A stretch of 64,000 nucleotides of DNA from CAXXHQ01 sp963665265 (GTDB lineage Bacteria; Planctomycetota; Planctomycetia; Pirellulales; Thermoguttaceae), in the NCBI GenBank assembly GCA_963665265.2, contig OY762224.2, positions 1,178,001 through 1,242,000 of the forward strand, written 5' to 3'. Shown here in pieces: positions 26,390-34,286 of this stretch (position 1 is its first letter; each line of letters starts with the position of its first letter). Under the pieces are notes generated by a model that was not told where the DNA came from, searched no databases, and worked only from the letters and a program-made list of their open reading frames with translations. The position numbers and the translations under genes are program-made.

Positions 26390-27118
26390 GTGAGCGATCC
26401 GTCCTTTCCGTTCGATTCGCCGACCCCTGCCGTCGAGGCTTTTTTCCTCGATCGGGTCCCGTTTGCGCGGTGTTTGGAGCTGCAAAAACGCCTTGTCGCG
26501 CAGGCTCGAAGTCGGGGCGACGGGCAAATCGTTTTGCTCTTTTGCGAGCATCCCGAAATAATCACCGTAGGACGAGGCGGCGCGTTGGCCGACGTGCAGG
26601 CCGATTCCCCGATCCTCCGTCAGCGGCAAATCGAACCTGTTTACGTGAATCGAGGCGGCGTCGCCCTGCTCCACTGTCCTGGGCAGTTGGCCATTTATCC
26701 GATCGTTCCGCTCGCCTGGCATCGATTTACCGTCGGAGCCTACCTCGACCGTTTTCAGACGGCCGTGGTCGAAACCCTCGACGCTTTGAACATACATGGT
26801 CAAACGATTCCCGGTCGGCACGGCATCTGGGGACGCACGGGCCAATTGGCGGCCTTCGGCATCGCGGTTCGTTATGGGATCGCCTATTTCGGCGCCTATT
26901 TGAACGTGTCGCCCGGCATGGGCATGTTTCGCTTGGTCGATAGCGACCCCGTCGGACATACTCCGATGAGCAGTTTAATGGCCGAGCGGCATGGCCCCGT
27001 TCGCATGCCGACGGTCCGCGCGGCGTTGGCACAACGTTTGACCGACGCCTTCGGTTGCGATCGATTTCATCTTTATACCGGCCACCCTATGTTGAAGACG
27101 ATGCGAAATGAACAGTGA
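26390..27118 (+). CDS. lipB: Octanoyltransferase LipB homologue lacking the canonical Cys/Lys pair
   Basis: A 242-residue protein of the biotin/lipoyl transferase fold, overlapping lipA by 11 bp. Conserved framework: CEHPEIITVGRGG (52-64), NRGGVALLHCPGQLAIYPIVPL (88-108), RHGIWGRTGQLAAFGIAVRYG (143-163) and GAYLNVSP. In characterised LipB enzymes the octanoyl group is held by a Cys in a PCG motif and activated by a Lys in a GxKI(A/C) motif. Here the Lys position is Gln152 and the PCG position reads PVG (Val188). Instead there is a Cys96 inside the normally HGPGQ substrate loop (HCPGQ). Position beside lipA still argues for lipoyl metabolism. Start GTG 26390; ribosome site weak. Confidence 0.82.
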   Translation: MSDPSFPFDSPTPAVEAFFLDRVPFARCLELQKRLVAQARSRGDGQIVLLFCEHPEIITVGRGGALADVQADSPILRQRQIEPVYVNRGGVALLHCPGQLAIYPIVPLAWHRFTVGAYLDRFQTAVVETLDALNIHGQTIPGRHGIWGRTGQLAAFGIAVRYGIAYFGAYLNVSPGMGMFRLVDSDPVGHTPMSSLMAERHGPVRMPTVRAALAQRLTDAFGCDRFHLYTGHPMLKTMRNEQ

Positions 27119-28022
27119 AAAATCGGAGAACCGGGATCAGGGGACGGGGGACCGAGATCGACGTCCGCGCGGGCTTCCGCGCTGGTTGAAGCGGAACGTG
27201 CCGAAGGGAGACCGTAACCATTTTACGGCGGGCCTGATTCGCCAATTAGATTTGCAAACGGTTTGCGATCATGCGCGTTGCCCGAATCGCATGGAGTGTT
27301 ACTCGCGCCGCACGGCCACGTTTATGATCTTGGGCGACGTTTGCACTCGCGCTTGCCGTTTTTGCAGCGTGCGAAAGGGGATTGCGCCGCAGGCGGTCGA
27401 TCCGGACGAACCGCGACGCGTGGCCGAGGCGGTAAAAACGCTCGAATTGAAACATGTCGTCATCACTTGCGTCACGCGCGACGATCTAGCGGACGGCGGG
27501 GCCGAGCATTTCTATCAGACCGTTCAAGCCGTTCGCGGCGAAACCGATGCGCGGATCGAAGTATTGCCGTCCGATTTCGCCGGAAATTTCGCGGCGATTG
27601 ATCGCGTGCTAGAGGCGGAGCCCGACGTTTATAATCACAACGTCGAGACCGTGCCGCGGCTGTTTTCCCAAGTGCGCGATCCGAGAACGAACTATCGCCG
27701 CACGTTGGAGATGTTTCGGCACATTAGCCGGACGAAGCCGACGATGCCGCTTAAAACCGGCCTAATGCTCGGTTTGGGCGAAACGACCGAAGAACTGCTC
27801 GACATGCTTGCCGAGTTGCACGACGCAGGCTGCCGTATGCTGACTCTGGGGCAATATTTGCAGCCGGGCCCTTTGCAAACGCCGGTCGTGCGCTACCTCA
27901 CGCCCGACGAATTTGAGCGCCTCGGTGAATTAGCGCGCAAGATCGGCTTTGTGGAAACCGCCAGCGCTCCCTTCGTTCGATCAAGCTACAGAGCGGGCGA
28001 AATGATCAACGCCGATTGCTGA
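27108..28022 (+). CDS. lipA: Lipoyl synthase
   Basis: A 304-residue radical-SAM enzyme. The auxiliary [4Fe-4S] cysteines are in CDHARCPNRMEC, the radical-SAM CxxxCxxC motif in CTRACRFC, and the conserved RSSY in the C-terminus (FVRSSYRAGE) ligates the auxiliary cluster. It inserts two sulfur atoms into protein-bound octanoyl groups. The ATG overlaps the lipB stop. The first 25 residues are a low-complexity, strongly charged tail. It ends 7 bp before the convergent cheB stop. Confidence 0.95.
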   Translation: MNSEKSENRDQGTGDRDRRPRGLPRWLKRNVPKGDRNHFTAGLIRQLDLQTVCDHARCPNRMECYSRRTATFMILGDVCTRACRFCSVRKGIAPQAVDPDEPRRVAEAVKTLELKHVVITCVTRDDLADGGAEHFYQTVQAVRGETDARIEVLPSDFAGNFAAIDRVLEAEPDVYNHNVETVPRLFSQVRDPRTNYRRTLEMFRHISRTKPTMPLKTGLMLGLGETTEELLDMLAELHDAGCRMLTLGQYLQPGPLQTPVVRYLTPDEFERLGELARKIGFVETASAPFVRSSYRAGEMINADC

Positions 28023-28029
28023 CGGCGAA

Positions 28030-29148
28030 TTAAACCGCCGCCGGTTGGCGTAGCCATTTACGGACGTGGGCCATGATCAGCGAGGCGCCTTTTTCGAGCG
28101 GGAACTGTTTATCGACGTTTCCTTCGACGAAGGCGACTTTGTTCATGCCGTAGACGTCGGAGGTTTCGTCGTCTTGCCCGAGGACGTAGCCGCCGGCTTG
28201 GCGAATGAACTTGCATCCGTCGGCGCCGTCGCGCCCCATGCCGGTCATAATCACGCCCAGACAGCGCGAGCCGAAGATTTCCGAGGCGCCTTTCATCATC
28301 ACGTCGACCGACGGTTTATGGCTGCTGACGGGCGGTCCGCTGTCCAAGTGGATCATGGCCGAGACGCCGGAGCGCTTCAATTGAACGTGGTAGCCGCCGG
28401 GGGCGATGTAAACGCAGTTCGGCTTGAGGATGTCGCCGGTTTCGGCTTCTTTCACTTTCAACTTCGCCATCGCGTCCAAACGCCAAGCGAGCGGCTTGGT
28501 AAAATTCGGCGGCATGTGCTGCACGATGACCATCGGCGGCATCGGCGGGGCGAGCGTTTCGAAGAGTTCGGTCAAAGCGGGCGGTCCGCCGGTCGAAATG
28601 CCCAAGGCCACGCACTTGTTCGCTAATTCCGCGGCGGCCGAATCGTCGGACGGCGTAAGCGGTCGCGGAGCGGCTTCGGCGACCTTCGGCTTCGTCGCTT
28701 GGCGTTTCTTGCGCTGTTCGCGAATTTCGATGATACGGCGAATGTCGGCTCCCGCGGCCGTGCGAAGCTTGGCGATCAGCTTTTCGCCGATGGACGATTT
28801 CGTATCGACGCCGTAGTCAGGCTTGGAAATATAGTCGAAGGCGCCCCGGTCCAGCGCGTCGAGCGTGATGTTGGCGCCGAGCTTGGTCAGCGAGCTGACC
28901 ATGACGACGGGAATCGCTCGTCGCGACAAAATCGCGTCGAGGGTGGCCAAGCCGTCCATGTTCGGCATTTGCACGTCGAGCGAGATCACGTCGGGATTCG
29001 CGCGGTCGAGGATTTCCAGCGCTTTTAGACCGTCCGAAGCCGTCGCCGCCGTTTCCATATCGGGCGCGCTATTAACGATGTCCGAAATGATTTGGCGAAA
29101 AACGGCCGAGTCGTCAACGACGAGGACGCGTAATTTTTTTTCAGGCAT
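28030..29148 (-). CDS. cheB: Chemotaxis protein-glutamate methylesterase CheB
   Basis: A 372-residue protein. The N-terminal receiver domain has VDDSAVFRQI with acceptor Asp58 (SLDVQMPNMDG) and the switch Lys in ISKPD. A charged linker (about 130-172) follows. The methylesterase domain has the catalytic triad Ser185 (GISTGGP), His211 (QHMPPNF) and Asp307 (MTGMGRDGA). It removes methyl groups and deamidates glutamines on chemoreceptors. GAGGAAAT lies 5 bp upstream of the ATG. No other che genes occur in the window, so it is an orphan here. Confidence 0.93.
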   Translation of the reverse strand: MPEKKLRVLVVDDSAVFRQIISDIVNSAPDMETAATASDGLKALEILDRANPDVISLDVQMPNMDGLATLDAILSRRAIPVVMVSSLTKLGANITLDALDRGAFDYISKPDYGVDTKSSIGEKLIAKLRTAAGADIRRIIEIREQRKKRQATKPKVAEAAPRPLTPSDDSAAAELANKCVALGISTGGPPALTELFETLAPPMPPMVIVQHMPPNFTKPLAWRLDAMAKLKVKEAETGDILKPNCVYIAPGGYHVQLKRSGVSAMIHLDSGPPVSSHKPSVDVMMKGASEIFGSRCLGVIMTGMGRDGADGCKFIRQAGGYVLGQDDETSDVYGMNKVAFVEGNVDKQFPLEKGASLIMAHVRKWLRQPAAV

Positions 29149-29338
29149 GACGATTTCCTCAAACGAACGATGCGATCCCTGCGCGAAATCGGCGAGATAT
29201 CAATTGCGTTTCACATGTCTTTAACGCTGCAATTCACTTTGGCGAAATAAATTGGCGTAATAAAAGTTAGCTTACGCAATGGAGTCGCGGGGGGAAATCG
29301 ACGCCGGAATAATCGGCGCGATCGTTATAGACGTCTCT

Positions 29339-30016
29339 TCACGCCCCGACTTCTTCCTCGATTCGCCGCATGTTTCGGATCCAATACCAGCGAGGAATTG
29401 CGACGCTAAGAACAAGGCAAGGGACGACGATCGGCCAGCCGAGCATGTAGTCGATCGCCTCGGCCCCAGGCACATGGTGAAAGAACAACGCGGCGAGGAT
29501 GATCGGTTGGATGACGTATATGACGCCCCAGAGCAACGTCACCAATCGCCAACCGTGAAGGTAGTAACTGCTGCGGCGAATATTTCCCGGAATCTTATCG
29601 AGGGTCTCGCGGTCGAGCATCGCTAGAATAAGCGGCGTTTTCGTGGCGAGCGACCCCAAAAAAATGACGGCCAACGTCGCGTCATCGACGACCGGGGTGA
29701 TGACGGTCAACGCCGTCCAATCGGGATGCCGAAAGGCGAACATCCCGGCCGCGAATTGAGTGGCGGTCATGAAAAACGTAATCAACGGAAAGACGCAAAG
29801 CTGCTTCGTCCGTCGGGTATCAACGATGAAAAAGACGACGCAAGCGCCGAGCGCCAGCGCAACGCCGAGAAGCGGTTTTCCGAAAGCCGAGCTAACTTGC
29901 ATCAGCATCATCGGAAGAAACAACCCAAAAAAGAAACCTCTCCAAGGAGCCTTGGGGGCGCTGGTTACGCAAAGGTTCCAGAACGAGGGCGATGTCGGAG
30001 CGTTGGGCTGATTCAT
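29339..30016 (-). CDS. Multi-pass membrane protein of unknown function
   Basis: A 225-residue hydrophobic protein with about six membrane segments (near 25-45, 48-67, 75-92, 105-125, 155-180, 190-210) and a charged C-terminus (RRIEEEVGA). The layout loosely resembles the YciB/IspA intracellular-septation family, but I see no diagnostic motif. Flanked by non-coding gaps of about 150-190 bp; no operon partner. Confidence 0.6.
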   Translation of the reverse strand: MNQPNAPTSPSFWNLCVTSAPKAPWRGFFFGLFLPMMLMQVSSAFGKPLLGVALALGACVVFFIVDTRRTKQLCVFPLITFFMTATQFAAGMFAFRHPDWTALTVITPVVDDATLAVIFLGSLATKTPLILAMLDRETLDKIPGNIRRSSYYLHGWRLVTLLWGVIYVIQPIILAALFFHHVPGAEAIDYMLGWPIVVPCLVLSVAIPRWYWIRNMRRIEEEVGA

Positions 30017-30168
30017 AGTTTAGCGTCGGTCTTCGGCGTGGTGGTTCTTCATATGGACGTAGCTAGGAAAATTCTACATTATTTTTCCAATATCGACCGC
30101 ATCTTTGCGAATAACCTTATCTGCGGATAGAATGGCGCGGCGTCGCGGTTTCTTTTGCGTATTGGCTT

Positions 30169-30810
30169 GTGCGAGATATTTTGATGATTACCGGCTTCTT
30201 TCTCGGCCTATCCGTCGGACCGACATGTCTCGCGACATGCCTTCCGGCGATGGTTCCCGTCCTAATCGGCGAGGAACGCGGCAGGTCGTTTTCGGCGGCG
30301 ACCGTTCTAAAGTTTCTGGGCGGTCGCTTCATAGGCTATCTTCTCTTCGGACTACTCGCATGGTTTCTCGGCAATCGAATCGCCGCGCCGGTTTTTGAAA
30401 CGCACGTAGGAAGAGGAGCGATTTATTTAGGGATGGCGGCAGCGCTGGCGATTTTTTGCGCGATGAAATTGAAAACCGGCGATTGCTGCGCCGCGCAGTC
30501 GGCGAAGAAGTCGTTCCTGCGTCTGCCGGTTTTTTTAGGCGGAACCCCGACGGCCCTGGGGCTGTTGACCGGCTTAAGCGTTTGCCCGCCGTTCGTCGTT
30601 GCGACGACCGAGGCGGCGCAGTTCGATCAAGCCTGGCGGAGTATGGGCTACTTCGTCGCGTTTTTTCTGGGAACTAGCCTCTATTTTTTACCGACCGTTT
30701 TGCTCGGCGAGTTTACGCGATTCGAGAAGGCGCGAATCGTGGCGAGACTCTGTGCGGCGACGCTGGCCGTCTATTACGCCTACCTTGGGCTTGTTGCCAT
30801 GCTGGCATGA
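30169..30810 (+). CDS. TauE/SafE- or CcdA-like membrane transporter
   Basis: A 213-residue protein with six predicted membrane helices. TM1 carries SVGPTCLATCLPAMVPVL, with a Cys pair and prolines as in CcdA/DsbD-type and TauE-like thiol or electron carriers; SVCPPFVVATT is the matching motif of the second half. A cytoplasmic loop holds GDCCAAQSAKK. The frame begins at GTG 30169; ATG 30184 with GCGAGAT about 9 bp upstream is an equally good start. It is the first gene of a three-gene strand that continues with a ferredoxin-type membrane protein, which suggests transfer of electrons or reducing equivalents across the membrane. Confidence 0.7.
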   Translation: MRDILMITGFFLGLSVGPTCLATCLPAMVPVLIGEERGRSFSAATVLKFLGGRFIGYLLFGLLAWFLGNRIAAPVFETHVGRGAIYLGMAAALAIFCAMKLKTGDCCAAQSAKKSFLRLPVFLGGTPTALGLLTGLSVCPPFVVATTEAAQFDQAWRSMGYFVAFFLGTSLYFLPTVLLGEFTRFEKARIVARLCAATLAVYYAYLGLVAMLA

Positions 30811-30909
30811 CTTGCGAAAGAATCTGACCTGCAAACCGCCCTGCGATTTACGGAGCGTTTCGGATACAATGCCAAGCGGATTTCTGATTTATTTCTGAAC
30901 GGACCTTCC

Positions 30910-32106
30910 ATGACCGAACTTCCGATAGTTTCGCCACCCTCCGCTACGCAACCGGCAAGAGTTTCGTCGGCTTTGAGTTGGCCCAAGGCCGCGCTGCTGA
31001 CCTCGCCGATGTGCTTGCTCACTTTGGCCGCGTTTTTCAATCGATTCGGCGCCGCGACCGATTGGCGCAAAACGGCCGGAGGCGTCGTCGCTTACCTCTT
31101 CATAAACGCCGTCTTCCTGCTTATGTTGCGATCGGGAAAAACGAGCCGATACCGCCGCCTCTTCTTCGTCACGCTGGCCTTTTCGTTCGTTCTCTCTTTC
31201 GTGACGAATTTGGTGGAGACGCGAGGGAGCATGGCCGTGAACGCGAACGACATGCTTCGGGGCGATACCCCGTTTTGTCATATCGTGGTCCCGACGACGA
31301 TCATCCCCGCCGTGTTCACGCGAACGATTATCTTTCCCGGCACGATGGAAGGCGGATTCGCGAATATCTCGTCGATGCTTGTAATGTGGCTTGGCTGTTC
31401 GTTGGCGTTGGGGCGGGGATGGTGCGGTTGGGTTTGTTTTTTCGGCGGCATGGACGAAGGCTTTTCAAGAATCTTTCGTAAAGCGCGAATTCGCAAGATT
31501 AACCCCATTTGGACCTATCTGTCGTTCGCCGTGCTGTCGTGCGTCGTATTATTATCGGCGGCCACGCTTCGGCCCGCATATTGCGAATGGCTTTGTCCGT
31601 ATAAAGCGGTGACCGAGTTCGTCGCCGTCACGTCGCCGTTGATTCTCCTGCAGACCATAATTTTTGTCGGACTGTTCGCCGGGCTGGTCGTCATTTTGCC
31701 GATGTTGACGCGGAAACGAGCTCAATGCGGCCTGTTTTGCCCGATGGGAGCTTTTCAATCGGCCTTCAATTGGATCAATCCGTTCGAGCTACGAGTCGAT
31801 CGGACGAAGTGCGTTGATTGCAACGTCTGCGAAACAGTTTGTCCGACGTTTTCGGTCGATTCGGAAACGGTTTCACGCGGGAAAGTCGGTGCGACCTGCG
31901 CTCGATGCGGCGAGTGCGTCGATCACTGTCCGAAGGGCGCCGTCGCTTATCATATTCGCGGAACGGAAATCGGAATGCGGCCGAATCTTGCCCGCCTTAT
32001 GTATATTTATCCCGCGTATTTATGCGGCGCGTTCATCGGAATGGGAATGATCGGCGGTGCGGTTTGGCGAATTCTTCGTTTTGTTACGACAGGAAGCGTT
32101 TTTTAA
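30910..32106 (+). CDS. NapH/NosR-C-terminal-like membrane ferredoxin
   Basis: A 398-residue protein with about six membrane helices and a cytoplasmic di-cluster ferredoxin domain. The membrane part holds three cysteine pairs typical of this family: GRGWCGWVCFFGG, YCEWLCPYKA and CGLFCPMGAF. The ferredoxin part has CVDCNVCETVCP and CARCGECVDHCPKGA, eight ligands for two [4Fe-4S] clusters. Relatives (NapH, NosR C-terminus, CcoG, RdxA) pass electrons from quinol or cytoplasmic donors to periplasmic enzymes. No terminal reductase is encoded here, so the acceptor is unknown; the TauE/CcdA-like protein upstream and the small anchored protein downstream are candidates. Confidence 0.85.
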   Translation: MTELPIVSPPSATQPARVSSALSWPKAALLTSPMCLLTLAAFFNRFGAATDWRKTAGGVVAYLFINAVFLLMLRSGKTSRYRRLFFVTLAFSFVLSFVTNLVETRGSMAVNANDMLRGDTPFCHIVVPTTIIPAVFTRTIIFPGTMEGGFANISSMLVMWLGCSLALGRGWCGWVCFFGGMDEGFSRIFRKARIRKINPIWTYLSFAVLSCVVLLSAATLRPAYCEWLCPYKAVTEFVAVTSPLILLQTIIFVGLFAGLVVILPMLTRKRAQCGLFCPMGAFQSAFNWINPFELRVDRTKCVDCNVCETVCPTFSVDSETVSRGKVGATCARCGECVDHCPKGAVAYHIRGTEIGMRPNLARLMYIYPAYLCGAFIGMGMIGGAVWRILRFVTTGSVF

Positions 32107-32166
32107 GCGGGAACGAATCAGCTCTCTAAGTTTGATTATGGTTCGACACGAATACGAGCGATAAAC

Positions 32167-32646
32167 ATGAAACGATTGAAGTCGATTCTCGGATACTCCT
32201 GGGCGGCGCTCGCGCTGCCTATCGCGATTGCGACGTTCGCCGGACTGAACTTTTGGGGACATCAACTGGTCGCCAAAACAGGACTCAAAGTGACTCCCTG
32301 GTATTCCGGAGGCGAGACGGTCGGCACGGTTTTGCACCCGCGTTATTCGGCGACGATCCATCGGCCCGTTTTCGACGGTCTCGTTTGCGAGTATTCCCGA
32401 GGGTTCGTGCAGATTGATTGGACCCCGGCGAAAGGCGAGAAGCTGCCGGAACGGATCGATGAGGAGATCGATTTCGACGGGGACGGAAAAATCGACGTTC
32501 GCGTTCAACTTGAGGCGGCCAAACTAACGGCCGAAGCGACGCCGAAAAACGAAGCGGTCGAAGGACTGGAAGGCGTTTACAGCCTTCACGACGGGGCCGT
32601 CGCGGTGCGAATCAAACTGCGGAATTTGAAATCAGAAGCGAAATAG
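32167..32646 (+). CDS. Small membrane-anchored protein with EF-hand-like loop
   Basis: A 159-residue protein with one N-terminal membrane helix (about 8-28) and a soluble extracytoplasmic domain. A calcium-loop-like DFDGDGKID appears near residues 101-109. I do not recognise the family. It follows the membrane ferredoxin by 60 bp and is the last gene before a strong 14-bp hairpin, so it belongs to the same transcript and may be an accessory subunit. Confidence 0.65.
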   Translation: MKRLKSILGYSWAALALPIAIATFAGLNFWGHQLVAKTGLKVTPWYSGGETVGTVLHPRYSATIHRPVFDGLVCEYSRGFVQIDWTPAKGEKLPERIDEEIDFDGDGKIDVRVQLEAAKLTAEATPKNEAVEGLEGVYSLHDGAVAVRIKLRNLKSEAK

Positions 32647-32666
32647 CGGCGGAGTGATTCCTCTCG

Positions 32667-32703
32667 CTTCTTGCTTTTTCTACCTCATTGAAAAAGCAAG
32701 AAG
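32667..32703. terminator. Strong 14-bp hairpin at end of redox operon
   Basis: CTTCTTGCTTTTTC (32667-32680) pairs perfectly with GAAAAAGCAAGAAG (32690-32703) around a 9-nt loop. The T-run inside the left arm and A-run in the right arm would let it act in both directions, between this operon and the convergent omptin-like gene. Confidence 0.6.
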
Positions 32704-32725
32704 GAAGTTGAAATGCGCTGTTTTT

Positions 32726-32757
32726 CGCTAATCTCGCACAATTAGCGTGTATTAGCG
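32726..32757. repeat. ATTAGCG direct repeat with inverted partner
   Basis: CGCTAAT (32726-32732) can pair with ATTAGCG at 32741-32747 or with a second copy at 32751-32757. This gives two alternative 7-bp hairpins in the convergent gap. Possibly part of a dispersed repeat. Confidence 0.35.
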
Positions 32758-32810
32758 AAGATGAGCGTTTACTCACTCTTCATGGAGGACGAAACGCCGG
32801 TCTCCAGATC

Positions 32811-33995
32811 CTAAATATCCAACCGGAAGAACATCGTCAGCGAGGCCTGGTCGGACCAGACGCGGACGCCGTTTTTCCACTCTTCGTCGACGCCGAGCGG
32901 TTCGTTGATGAAATGATGTTTGCCGACGGTCGATGTCTGTTGATAGTCGGCCGAGATGCCGAACGAGAAATTTCTTCGCAGCATAAACTCGGAGGTTATG
33001 CCGTAGTGGAACGTGTCGCCCCACGTGCTTTCCTTGGTATAGCGATCGCCTTCGCGGAGGAGGTGGTGATCGACGTTGAAGCTGTCGGTGTAGCCCCAGT
33101 CGGCCTGCAACGTGAATCGAACAGGCGGCAAATTTCCCCATTGCCAGTTCTTGCGTAACTGACCGCCGATGTAGGTGACGTAATAGTCTTGGCAAAAGTC
33201 GATGCAGTCGCCGTAGTAACCGTCGTTCAACGTCCAGATGCCGTTCGACTTCACTTGATGCAGATCGAAGGTCATGATATTAAAGCGTTGCCATCGGAAA
33301 CCGCCGGTCGGCCAAAACTCCATGGGAAACCAGCTCAACTGGTCCCAGAGTTTGAAATTGATTTTCAAATCGACCATATGGCTTTCTTTCCAACGTTCTT
33401 TGACGATTCCGAGGTCGGAATAATCGGCGACCGGTTCTTGCCAGTCGTAGTCGTGCATATCGCCGTTAATCCGGCTCTGCATCGGAGTGAGCCATTCGAC
33501 GTGAATTTCAAAGTTTTCCCATTCCGAGCCCATTTCTAATCCGTGCCAGAACGAGTTGAGCGGGAAATCCAGTCGGCTCAGCGGTTTCCAATTGGGCGTT
33601 TCCGTTTCCGGTAACCCGAACTCGTAGCCGGTGTGTGCGTTAAAAAACGAGCGAATCCGGTAGTCGAAGGTTAACGGGCGACTCTTTTTCGACATGCAAT
33701 AGGCGTCCATCGCGGCTTGGCCGTCGTCGCAGGAAGGCGAATTGAAATAGTTCAAAAATCCGACGCCGCCCGACTCGGCGCCGGGGCTTGGCGCAATCGA
33801 AGGCGAAGGCGAAATTGAAGGAGAAATCGCGGGGGACGGCGCAAGAGCAGTCTCAGGAGCGGCCGTTGGAGCGGCTTGAACGTCGAAACTGGCCTGCGTC
33901 ACTCCGGGATTGAAAGGGACGTACATGCCGTTCTGGGCGGTCGCCGTTCCTGCGACTGCCAGGATGATCACGGTCGTGAGAAGAGTTTTATTCAT
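32811..33995 (-). CDS. Omptin-like outer-membrane beta-barrel protease
   Basis: A 394-residue exported protein: signal peptide (1-20, cleaved after TATA), a Pro/Ser/Ala-rich linker (about 40-75), then a beta-barrel of alternating aromatic strands ending in SLTMFFRLDI. Barrel motifs match the omptin family: GDMHDYDWQ (178-186), giving Asp182 and Asp184 equivalent to OmpT Asp83/Asp85, and NVDHH (307-311), giving Asp309 and His311 equivalent to OmpT Asp210/His212. All four catalytic residues therefore appear present. Omptins cut proteins at the cell surface, often between basic residues, and need LPS; the genome encodes LpxD. The N-terminal extension of about 80 residues is unlike enterobacterial omptins, which start the barrel at once. 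Four Cys (89, 100, 264, 268) are also unusual. Confidence 0.65.
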   Translation of the reverse strand: MNKTLLTTVIILAVAGTATAQNGMYVPFNPGVTQASFDVQAAPTAAPETALAPSPAISPSISPSPSIAPSPGAESGGVGFLNYFNSPSCDDGQAAMDAYCMSKKSRPLTFDYRIRSFFNAHTGYEFGLPETETPNWKPLSRLDFPLNSFWHGLEMGSEWENFEIHVEWLTPMQSRINGDMHDYDWQEPVADYSDLGIVKERWKESHMVDLKINFKLWDQLSWFPMEFWPTGGFRWQRFNIMTFDLHQVKSNGIWTLNDGYYGDCIDFCQDYYVTYIGGQLRKNWQWGNLPPVRFTLQADWGYTDSFNVDHHLLREGDRYTKESTWGDTFHYGITSEFMLRRNFSFGISADYQQTSTVGKHHFINEPLGVDEEWKNGVRVWSDQASLTMFFRLDI

Positions 33996-34102
33996 CGTCT
34001 CTTAACGGATGCCCAAATCCGTCCTCAACGTGTATAACAGACGAAACGGTTACGGCGACAATACGGCCATTATCATCCTCGGTTCGTTACAATCGCGATC
34101 TT

Positions 34103-34240
34103 GGTAATAACCCGCCTGCGCGGATTTGTCGGCTTAAACCGCCTGGTTTATTCAGCGCCTTCCAGGCGCCTTCCCGTGCAAACGGCAATAGTCTAGGGTG
34201 AACAGCCCGAACAGAGTGCGACGGGGTTACATTACTAACC
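34103..34240. other. Candidate structured RNA or regulatory element
   Basis: In a 290-bp gap between divergent genes, GGTAATAACCC (34103-34113) pairs with GGGTT..ATTAC..ACC (34224-34240) as a closing stem with small bulges. Inside, CGCCTGG (34140-34146) pairs with CCAGGCG (34162-34168). The first arm of that hairpin also lies in an alternative AAACC-GCCT-GGTTT hairpin. No known riboswitch or small-RNA signature was recognised, and the strand is undecided; it could be the leader of either neighbour or a free RNA. Confidence 0.4.
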
Positions 34241-34286
34241 GGCTGCGTTCGCCGCCGCAGCACCCCAGAAAACTCCTGTTTAATTG

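Noticed and set aside
34103..34240. Reading this region as a c-di-GMP, TPP or SRP RNA
   Set aside because: I compared it with the conserved cores I know (GEMM, TPP, SRP loop, RNase P, tmRNA ends) and none matched on either strand, so it is listed only as unassigned structure.
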